In this document: one piece after another, positions 1 through 6,343 of the stretch | Layout of the letters: each line of letters opens with the position of its first letter | Numbering within the stretch: position 1 is the first letter of the stretch | Source: a virus | IMG/VR virus record: IMGVR_UViG_3300005265_000045 | Span: 1-21,374 of that record | Reading direction: 5' to 3' (one strand) | DNA length: 21,374 nucleotides | The notes under the pieces: model-generated | The model's database searches: none | Told to the model about the DNA's origin: nothing | What the model saw: the letters and a program-made list of their open reading frames with translations, nothing else | Made by a program: the position numbers and the translations under genes

Positions 1-63
1 CAAGTTTTTCTCGACAGTTCAGAATTATTAAGCTTCTCTTATGCTGAATATATCCAGAAACTC

Positions 64-339
64 TTACCATCTATCTTCGTCCGGATCTTCTGCTAACAGA
101 TTGATATCGTATAATTCGATATATCTCATATTTCCAATCCACCATTTAGCAGAAGTTTGTGCCAGGATTTTTTTAACCATTTTTTGAAAAAAAATGTAAT
201 CCAGTTTTTCCGGTTCACCACTTTCTTCCAGTTCTTCCCTGCAGTCTTCTTCAGTTGCAGATGCTATTTCCTTGATAAATTTTTCTCTAATGTCATTCGC
301 CCATTTGATCTGTTTTACACTACCTGTTAATTTTTCCAT
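64..339 (-). CDS. Small conserved phage-type protein, unknown function
   Basis: A 91-residue acidic soluble protein, the only gene on the minus strand. It starts at ATG 337-339 and is preceded on its own strand by AGGAG followed by an A run, a good ribosome binding site. The N-terminus (GSVKQIKWANDIREKFI) and the middle (TSAKWWIGNMRY) resemble a small family I recall in low-GC phages and their hosts, whose members carry a TGS-KQI-WA motif and an AKWWI-like motif. No function is known to me. No signal peptide, membrane segment or enzymatic motif is visible. It lies opposite to the structural operon, at the edge of the packaging module, where regulatory or replication genes often end. The existence of the gene is fairly sure; its role is unassigned. 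Confidence 0.75.
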   Translation of the reverse strand: MEKLTGSVKQIKWANDIREKFIKEIASATEEDCREELEESGEPEKLDYIFFQKMVKKILAQTSAKWWIGNMRYIELYDINLLAEDPDEDRW

Positions 340-398
340 TTTTTTCTCCTTTTTTTTATTGTTCTTTGTTCTTTTTTTTGCTTTTTAGTTATCTATAT

Positions 399-414
399 TG
401 CACACCCCGTGCCA
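399..414 (-). promoter_or_regulatory. Possible sigma-54 (-24/-12) promoter for the 64-339 gene
   Basis: Read on the minus strand the bases are TGGCACGGGGTGTGCA. This matches the sigma-54 consensus TGGCACGNNNNTTGCW at every defined position but one, with GG and GC at the required spacing. Transcription would start near 388, leaving about 50 nt of leader before the ribosome binding site. The site also contains GCAC-N5-GTGC, so it could instead be a repressor operator, and a chance match is possible. No enhancer-binding site was identified. Confidence 0.3.
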
Positions 415-437
415 AATCCAACTTTTTCGCCAAATCC
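411..437. repeat. Short direct repeat GCCAAATCC, two copies
   Basis: The nonamer GCCAAATCC occurs at 411-419 and 429-437, a period of 18 bases or nearly two helical turns. The first copy overlaps the -24 element of the possible sigma-54 promoter. This could be a pair of protein-binding sites controlling the leftward gene. It is short, so chance cannot be excluded. Confidence 0.3.
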
Positions 438-584
438 CATAACCATACCATATATTGATTTTTCCAATTTGCTACCACAAGAAAAAACATTCAAAATCGG
501 TCATTTCGGCGTTTTTGAAGCCAGACATACTTAAACTATTGTATTTATTATAAAAAAGTATCATTTAAAATATTGGACAAAAAT

Positions 585-613
585 ACAAAACAGGACATTT
601 TCGCCGGTTTTGT
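585..613. repeat. Inverted repeat ACAAAAC / GTTTTGT
   Basis: ACAAAAC at 585-591 is mirrored by GTTTTGT at 607-613, with 15 bases between. It could be an operator or an RNA hairpin in the leader of the packaging operon. The arms are short and AT-rich, so the call is weak. Confidence 0.25.
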
Positions 614-671
614 GTCTAAACTTTTGTAATTTTTGAACTTTTTTATTTTTTTTTCTTGACTTTTTTAGAAA

Positions 672-707
672 AATGAAGAAAAATAAAGAATAATGAAGAA
701 AAATAAA
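672..707. repeat. Tandem direct repeat just upstream of the small terminase gene
   Basis: The 16-mer AATGAAGAAAAATAAA occurs at 672-687 and 692-707, a 20-base period. It ends nine bases before the small terminase start. It sits where many phages keep terminase recognition repeats, but it also overlaps the translation start region, which has no clear Shine-Dalgarno sequence apart from GAAGAAAA. The repeat itself is certain; its function is a guess. Confidence 0.5.
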
Positions 708-715
708 AAATAGCT

Positions 716-1153
716 ATGAAACGCAAGATAGAATTTACGCAAAAACAAATTGATCAGGTAGAAGCTTTAGCATCTGTTTTAACTGTTGAGCAGATATCGG
801 AATATTTTGGCATTTCATACGTAACTTTTGGACGATTACGTAAAGATAATCCTGAAATTGATAGGGCATATAAGAAAGGCAAGGCTAAAGCTATCTATGA
901 TGTGGCAAGCGGTTTGCTGGAAACAGCCAAAAAAGGCAATTTAACAGCTCGTATGTTTTATCTGAAAACGCAGGCGGGATGGCGTGAAGCAAATCGTACG
1001 GAACTCACCGGTCCCGATGGAAAGCCTATTCAAACTGATACGAACAGCCAAAATAAGGTTACTATTGATTTATCTTCTAAAACTACAGATGAATTATTGG
1101 CTATTCATGCAGGATTGAAGATATTAAAGGATACAGCGTGTGACGCAGACTAA
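716..1153 (+). CDS. terS: Terminase small subunit
   Basis: This 145-residue protein recognises the packaging site and loads the large terminase on phage DNA. An N-terminal helix-turn-helix is visible at about residues 18-50, around VEQISEYFGISYVTFGRLRK. It is followed by a helical stretch with DPEIDRAY-like spacing (NPEIDRAYKKGKAKA) and then RMFYLKTQAGWRE near residues 80-92, a combination common in small terminases. The C-terminus is polar and may contact the large subunit. Its end overlaps the large terminase start by 14 bases, so the two are probably translationally coupled. The upstream ribosome binding site is weak. The position directly before the large terminase makes the call strong. 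Confidence 0.9.
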   Translation: MKRKIEFTQKQIDQVEALASVLTVEQISEYFGISYVTFGRLRKDNPEIDRAYKKGKAKAIYDVASGLLETAKKGNLTARMFYLKTQAGWREANRTELTGPDGKPIQTDTNSQNKVTIDLSSKTTDELLAIHAGLKILKDTACDAD

Positions 1154-3938
1154 GACAGTATCTATTTCAGAAACTTCTCTTTCTATGGCAACTTCTTTAT
1201 ATAATAAAGTTGCTGCAATTCTTTGCAAGCGTTCTTTATATTTCTTTATGCAAGAATTTTGGAATGAAATTTCTAATGATACATTAAAAACAAACTGGCA
1301 TATTAAACTTTTTTGTGATGAGTTACAAGCCATAGCAGAAAGAGTGGCACAAAACAAACCAAAAAAATATGATCTGATAACAAATGTTCCACCTGGTACA
1401 ACTAAAACGACATTATTTATAATAATGTTTCCGGTATGGTGCTGGATTAACTGGTATTGGATGAGGTTTATAACAGCATCCTATTCATCAGCATTATCAT
1501 TAGAATCAGCGGAATATAGTAGGGATTTAATTCGTTCAGTAAAGTTTACTGACTTTTTCCCTGAGTTAGCAATCAAGCAGGATAAAGATACCAAATCCAA
1601 TTTTAAGATTATAAAAAAGTTGCCGGATAAAACCATAAAAATTGGGGGAAATAGATATAGTACGTCAGTAGGTGGTACATTAACAGGATTTCATGGGCAT
1701 ATATTATTGGTAGATGACCCTCTTGATCCGAACAGGGCGGTAAGTGAAGTGGAATTGTCGAATGCCAACAGATGGATTGATCAAACATTATCTACCAGAA
1801 AGATTGATAAGGAAATTACTCCTACAATTATGATTATGCAACGACTTCATGAATGTTTACATCCAAATACAAGGATATGGACACAGGATGGATTTACTGA
1901 AGTAATAAATATAAAACGAGGTGAAAAAGTTTTAACAAGCGGTGGATGGCAAAATGTATTGGCAATAAATAACAGACCTTATAAAGGTAAAATAATAGGA
2001 TTAAAAGTTAGTGGACATCCTGAAATTCCGTGGCTAACAACAAATCATAGAGTATATACAGCAAAAGGATGGATTAATGCTGGGGATTTAACTAAAAGAG
2101 ATGTATTGTTATTTCCTTTACCAAATAAAAAAAAGAAGACTGCTGTTGAAATAAAAAAGTTGTGGCCTGCTTTACCATATAAAGAAAAAGCGCCAAAAAT
2201 AATAAAACAAACATTTAATGTGAATGAAAAGCGAGTTCCTTGTACAGAATTAAAAAAACTTGTCGATGGTGGATGGACAAGTAAACAAATGGCTGATTAT
2301 TTTGGTTTTGCAACAAGACAAATGATAGATTTGTACATAGCAAAATACAAAATTGTAAGAAAAAATGCACTAACTGTAAAATCTGATTTGCTGCTTGATT
2401 CTGATTTTTGGAGATTAGTAGGGTATTGGGTAGCTGAAGGTAGTTTGGTGAGGGGAAGAAGAAAAATAAATAATTCTGTTTGTTTTTCTTTTGGAAATAA
2501 AGATGGAGAATTAATAGCAGATGCTGTAAATATATTAAAAAAATATGGATTTAACCCAACAATAACAGATAATAAAGATAATTCATTTACTCTTTTTTGT
2601 GCATCTTATCAACTTGTTTTATTTTTTGAAATGTTTGGTGTAGGTGCCAAGAATAAAAAAATACCGGAATGGATGTCGTCGTTGCCAATTGAGTATATTC
2701 AACAGTTTATTAAAGGATATTGGCTTAGGGATGGTTGTATCGCTCGTAATTATGCACGGTTTGTATCAATATCGGTTGAATTACTTACAGGAATACAAAG
2801 GTTGCTGTTACAAATTGGTATTGTTTCATCTATTTATAAGTATAAAATTCCCATTAAATTTTGTATTATAAAAACAGGATCTGGTAAAGAAAGAAGAATA
2901 AAAGGAAAACATAATCCTTATGAGTTAAGAGTAGCAAGAAAAGATATAAATGCTAAACTTTGGAAAATAGGATTTGCAGACATAGCTTATACTGAAAAAA
3001 CGGTAAATAAAATTAAAGATGGTTATCTTTATGTTAAAATATTGGATATTTTGGAAAAAGACTATATCGGAGATGTTTATGACATTACAACGCCAACACA
3101 TGATTTTTTAGTAGGGTTAACTATGCTGCATAATAGCGATCCATCGGGGCATCTTCTTGCGAAACAGAAAGCTAATCTTAAACATATTAGCTTGCCGGGT
3201 GAAATTCGTAATTTTAGGGAAAGTTTAAAACCAGCTGATCTTGCAAAAAATTATGTAAATGATCTTTTGGACCCTGAACGTATGAGTTGGGAAGTTCTGA
3301 AAGATATGGAAGCCGATTTGGGGCAGTATGGCTATGCTGGGCAGGTTGGACAATCTCCTACACCTCCTAAAGGTGGTATGTTTAAAACAGCTATGATTTC
3401 CATAGTGGAAAGCCTTCCAGATTCTGCCAATCTTACAGGAATGGTAAGAGCATGGGATAAAGCCGGAACTTTTGGCGGAGGAGCATACACCGTAGGTTTG
3501 AAATTATATCGATATTCTTCTGGAAAATATATTATTGTGGATGTCATTCGTGGACAATGGAGTAGTGAAGAGCGTGAAAATATTATTCGTACTGCGGCGG
3601 AAACTGATGGAAGAGATGTTTCTATTGTTATTGAACAAGAACCAGGATCTGGGGGGAAAGAATCAGCGGAAGCTACTATAAAAAATTTGGCGGGGTTTGT
3701 TGTTCATGTGGATAATCCTACTGGGAACAAAGTGTTTCGTGCCGATCCGGTAAGTGTACAGGTTAACAATGGGAATGTCAGTATGTTACGAGGGGCTTGG
3801 AATTTTACATTTATTGAAGAATTACGGCATTTTCCATTTAGCACGTATAAAGATCAAACAGATGCTTTTTCTATGGCTTTTCATTATTTGAATGGAAAAA
3901 AACGTGCAGGAATGTTGTTTGGCAGAAAGAATTGTTAA
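1140..3938 (+). CDS. terL: Terminase large subunit with in-frame intein
   Basis: The 932-codon precursor contains a DNA-packaging ATPase and nuclease plus an intein at residues 239-665. Removing the intein gives about 505 residues, a normal large terminase length. The ATPase half has a Walker A variant PPGTTKT (residues 84-90), a Walker B HILLVDDP (187-194), and the motif MQRLHE|SDPSGHLL, split exactly by the intein. The C-terminal nuclease half shows acidic residues D773 (AWDKAGT), E832/E834 (IEQEPGSGGK) and D905/D908 (DQTDAFSMAF), typical of the RNase H-like terminase nuclease. The start is a GTG inside the end of the small terminase gene, with AAAGGA about 10 bases upstream. An ATG at 1188 is an alternative start. 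The product works as a ring on the portal and drives DNA into the prohead. Function depends on correct splicing. Confidence 0.97.
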   Translation: MTQTKTVSISETSLSMATSLYNKVAAILCKRSLYFFMQEFWNEISNDTLKTNWHIKLFCDELQAIAERVAQNKPKKYDLITNVPPGTTKTTLFIIMFPVWCWINWYWMRFITASYSSALSLESAEYSRDLIRSVKFTDFFPELAIKQDKDTKSNFKIIKKLPDKTIKIGGNRYSTSVGGTLTGFHGHILLVDDPLDPNRAVSEVELSNANRWIDQTLSTRKIDKEITPTIMIMQRLHECLHPNTRIWTQDGFTEVINIKRGEKVLTSGGWQNVLAINNRPYKGKIIGLKVSGHPEIPWLTTNHRVYTAKGWINAGDLTKRDVLLFPLPNKKKKTAVEIKKLWPALPYKEKAPKIIKQTFNVNEKRVPCTELKKLVDGGWTSKQMADYFGFATRQMIDLYIAKYKIVRKNALTVKSDLLLDSDFWRLVGYWVAEGSLVRGRRKINNSVCFSFGNKDGELIADAVNILKKYGFNPTITDNKDNSFTLFCASYQLVLFFEMFGVGAKNKKIPEWMSSLPIEYIQQFIKGYWLRDGCIARNYARFVSISVELLTGIQRLLLQIGIVSSIYKYKIPIKFCIIKTGSGKERRIKGKHNPYELRVARKDINAKLWKIGFADIAYTEKTVNKIKDGYLYVKILDILEKDYIGDVYDITTPTHDFLVGLTMLHNSDPSGHLLAKQKANLKHISLPGEIRNFRESLKPADLAKNYVNDLLDPERMSWEVLKDMEADLGQYGYAGQVGQSPTPPKGGMFKTAMISIVESLPDSANLTGMVRAWDKAGTFGGGAYTVGLKLYRYSSGKYIIVDVIRGQWSSEERENIIRTAAETDGRDVSIVIEQEPGSGGKESAEATIKNLAGFVVHVDNPTGNKVFRADPVSVQVNNGNVSMLRGAWNFTFIEELRHFPFSTYKDQTDAFSMAFHYLNGKKRAGMLFGRKNC
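1854..3134 (+). mobile_element. Intein with LAGLIDADG homing endonuclease in the large terminase
   Basis: The intein spans residues C239 to N665 of the precursor, 427 residues. Block A begins CLHPNTRIWTQDGF. Block B is TTNH at 300-303. The C-terminal block reads VYDITTPTHDFLVG and ends in the His-Asn pair H664-N665, with Ser666 as the +1 nucleophile. Two LAGLIDADG helices are visible, LVGYWVAEGS (426-435, acidic E433) and FIKGYWLRDG (523-532, acidic D531), about 97 residues apart as in single-chain homing endonucleases. The stretch SVELLTGIQRLLLQIGI after the second motif also fits this fold. All catalytic splicing residues are present, so it looks active. The insertion point is the conserved RLHE-D-SGHLL motif of the ATPase, the sort of invariant site homing elements target. 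The coding sequence is visibly richer in A and in ATA/AAA codons than the flanking exteins. Confidence 0.95.
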
Positions 3939-5305
3939 TGTTTAAAAAAAATACCAAAAAATTGCAGGAACAGGTTAATAGAATTAACACTTTGTCCGAA
4001 TTAGTGTCAAGAGCAAAACTTGCTGCGAAGTTAGGTCAACAGTATGGAACTGATCGTGATATTTATGAGGCATTAGGATATCCTACAACACTAACCTATA
4101 AAGATTTTGCTGCTCGTTATGAGAGGCAGGATATTGCAAGGGCGGTGATTGATAAACCGGTAGATGCTTCCTGGCAGGGCGGTTGTTTAATACAGGAAGC
4201 TACAACAGAAGACACTCCTTTGGAAAAAGCGTGGAAAAAATTGATTAAAAATGCGGAACTGGATGTACTTGGTAAGTTGTGCCGGTTGGATAAACTTGTA
4301 GGAATAGGCGGATATGCTGTTTTATTATTCGGATTAGGCGATGTTTCAAACAGAGAAAAATTCATGTTTCCGGCGGGGAAAAATGCTCCATTGATATATT
4401 TACGTCCTCTATGTGAAAACAATATATCAATTAGTCAATGGGAAACTAATACACAGAATTCTCGATATGGTTTGCCTGTAATGTATGAGTTGAAATTATC
4501 GCAAACAGATTCCAATATGACAACAAATTTGCGTGTGCATCATTCTCGAATTCTCCATGTTGCTGGGGAACTTGTGGGAGGAGAGACTGTTCAAGGTTTT
4601 TCGCGATTACTTCCTATATATAACAGATTATTCGATCTTGAGAAACTTGTAGGTGCTTCTGCTGAAATGTTCTGGCGAGGAGCAAGGCCAGGATATAAAG
4701 GAAAGGTAGATAAAGATTACATGTTGACCTCTGATGAAGAAGCGGCTTTTCAGGATCAGTTGGATGAATATGAACATAACTTACGAAGGTTTTTAATTAG
4801 TACAGGAATAGATATTTCTGCTTTGGAAATGCAGGTAGCAGATCCAAGTAAGCATGTTGACGTTCAAATTCAAATGATATCGGCACAAACAGGGATACCA
4901 AAGAGAATACTAACAGGAAGTGAAAGAGGCGAACTTTCCAGTACACAGGATATTGCTTCATGGTATTCTTTGATTCAGGGGAGAAGAGAGAATTATATTG
5001 AAGGAACAATTCTCAGGCCCTTCATTCGTAAGTGTCAGGAATTTGGTATTCTACCGCCGGCGAAAAATGAAGAAGAAGAATATTCTATAATCTGGAAACC
5101 GATGTTTGAGAAATCGGATAAAGAAAAAGCAGAAGTTGGCGAAATCAGGGCAAGGGCGCTTTATCAGTATGCTGCACAGCCTATGGCGGAGTCAATTGTT
5201 CCGCCTGAAGCTTTTTATAAGTATTTCTTAGGATTTAATCAGGATCAGGTGGATATGATTACAGAATTACAAAAAGTTGCGATCAAAGAGGAAGAGGAAG
5301 AATAG
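3938..5305 (+). CDS. Phage portal protein, DUF1073-like
   Basis: A protein of about 455 residues that should form the ring at the unique capsid vertex through which DNA enters and to which the terminase and neck bind. Family-like segments are YERQDIARAVIDKPVDASW near residues 62-80, VHHSRILHVAGE near 205, and the long helical GIPKRILTGSERGELSSTQD near 324-343, followed by an IQGRRENYIEG helix, as in the stem and crown of DUF1073-type portals. Start choice: ATG 3938 overlaps the terminase stop as TAATG. A TTG at 3932 would add two residues. The place right after the large terminase supports the call. Databases sometimes label this family anti-CBASS Acb1-like, but that activity is not supported here. 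Confidence 0.9.
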   Translation: MFKKNTKKLQEQVNRINTLSELVSRAKLAAKLGQQYGTDRDIYEALGYPTTLTYKDFAARYERQDIARAVIDKPVDASWQGGCLIQEATTEDTPLEKAWKKLIKNAELDVLGKLCRLDKLVGIGGYAVLLFGLGDVSNREKFMFPAGKNAPLIYLRPLCENNISISQWETNTQNSRYGLPVMYELKLSQTDSNMTTNLRVHHSRILHVAGELVGGETVQGFSRLLPIYNRLFDLEKLVGASAEMFWRGARPGYKGKVDKDYMLTSDEEAAFQDQLDEYEHNLRRFLISTGIDISALEMQVADPSKHVDVQIQMISAQTGIPKRILTGSERGELSSTQDIASWYSLIQGRRENYIEGTILRPFIRKCQEFGILPPAKNEEEEYSIIWKPMFEKSDKEKAEVGEIRARALYQYAAQPMAESIVPPEAFYKYFLGFNQDQVDMITELQKVAIKEEEEE

Positions 5306-6264
5306 TGTGCCAACTCTGTCTATTATGCAAAAAAAAGAAAGCGGTGGCTGTTTCACGGTATGATCCTACCAGAACAATTCACCTGCGAAATGCTTTTGTT
5401 CGTGATCTGAACAAACGGTTTAGGGCATTACGGGGAATAATTCGCAGAGCCATCGTAGAACAAGACTGTTTCGGCATGCTCGACAGAAAATTCAAAGTAA
5501 CTGCATTAGCAGCTTTCGATTTTTTTCTGCCAGAAAGAAAAGCTTTTGCGTTTCCCCGATCTGAAGAAAAAGTAAATGCTTTTATGAGTTGGTTGCAGGG
5601 ACAGGAAGCAAAAGGACTCCTTGAAATAGGGACAATGCAGCAGATAGGTACTTCAACCGAAACAGCATGGACAAATAAGTATATTAAAGATTCATATCAA
5701 CGAGGTATCATTCGGGCACGGATGGAAATGAAAAATGCCGGATATAAAGTGCCGCCCATATCAGAAACAGGTGGAATATCTGCAAGCATGTCAACGCCTT
5801 TTCACGTAGAAAGATGTGGTTTGTTGTTTTCCAGAACATTTCAGGAATTAAAAGGCATTACCAGCCAGATGGATACACAGATGAGTCGGGTGCTTTCGCA
5901 AGGGCTTGCAGATGGAAAGAATCCAGGAGAAATTGCAAAATTATTGACCAAAACAATATCGGGTCCAGCAGGAAATTTGGGAATAACAGACATATTGGGA
6001 AGATTCATTCCGGTGGAGAAAAGGGCGCAGACTTTAGCAAGAACTGAAATAATTAGAGCACATTCACAGGGAATGATACAGGAAGCAAAATCATGGGCAG
6101 TGGAAAATGTGCATGTAATCGCTGAATGGGTTACCGCAGGATATAAGGTTTGTCCATTATGTGCAGGATTGGAAGGCAGGACATTTTCTTTGGATGAAGC
6201 AATGAACTTGTTGCCATATCATCCAAATTGCAGGTGTAGTTTTATATTTCAGACTGTGAAATAA
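5305..6264 (+). CDS. MuF-like head morphogenesis protein
   Basis: A 319-residue minor head protein. The C-terminal MuF-type domain (about residues 165-316) carries the diagnostic string ARTEIIRAHSQG (245-256), the CPLC motif (283-286) and HPNCRC (306-311), which could bind metal. Proteins of this family sit inside or on the prohead next to the portal and help head assembly or are injected with DNA. The GTG start overlaps the portal stop as TAGTG, and the preceding GAGGAAGAGGAAG purine run can act as ribosome binding site. The N-terminus has an unusual CxxCxxC followed by four lysines. The function of the central helical part is unknown. Confidence 0.9.
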   Translation: MCQLCLLCKKKKAVAVSRYDPTRTIHLRNAFVRDLNKRFRALRGIIRRAIVEQDCFGMLDRKFKVTALAAFDFFLPERKAFAFPRSEEKVNAFMSWLQGQEAKGLLEIGTMQQIGTSTETAWTNKYIKDSYQRGIIRARMEMKNAGYKVPPISETGGISASMSTPFHVERCGLLFSRTFQELKGITSQMDTQMSRVLSQGLADGKNPGEIAKLLTKTISGPAGNLGITDILGRFIPVEKRAQTLARTEIIRAHSQGMIQEAKSWAVENVHVIAEWVTAGYKVCPLCAGLEGRTFSLDEAMNLLPYHPNCRCSFIFQTVK

Positions 6265-6343
6265 AAGACGACAATTTAAATGCGCATCATATGAAAGAAT
6301 ATAGAAAATTGAAGGGAAAACATCTGTTAGGAGAAAAAGAAAA

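Larger units (their letters stand above)
340..715. other. Divergent intergenic region, T-rich, no gene seen
   Basis: These 376 bases separate the leftward 91-residue gene from the rightward operon. They hold long T tracts (about 341-370 and 639-667), the candidate sigma-54 site, the GCCAAATCC repeat, an ACAAAAC/GTTTTGT inverted repeat and a direct repeat just before the small terminase gene. No convincing open frame lies here. I found no strong sigma-70 promoter for the rightward operon: TTGACT at 656-661 has no well-spaced -10 box. A cos or pac site is often found next to terminase genes, but nothing here proves one. Confidence 0.5.

Noticed and set aside
1-96. An open plus-strand frame from base 1 to a TAA at 94-96, possibly the end of a gene entering from the left
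   Set aside because: Only about 31 codons are visible, with no recognisable domain, and it overlaps the end of the better supported leftward gene by 33 bases. It could be a convergent gene end, but the sequence does not show it.
656-715. TTGACT at 656-661 as a -35 box for the structural operon
   Set aside because: No acceptable -10 hexamer lies 16-18 bases downstream; the nearest AT-rich hexamers are 22 or more bases away.
3938-5305. Anti-CBASS (Acb1) enzyme function for the portal gene
   Set aside because: Database names link this family to Acb1, but I see no pair of H-x-T/S motifs of a 2H phosphoesterase, and length, position and motifs are those of a portal.
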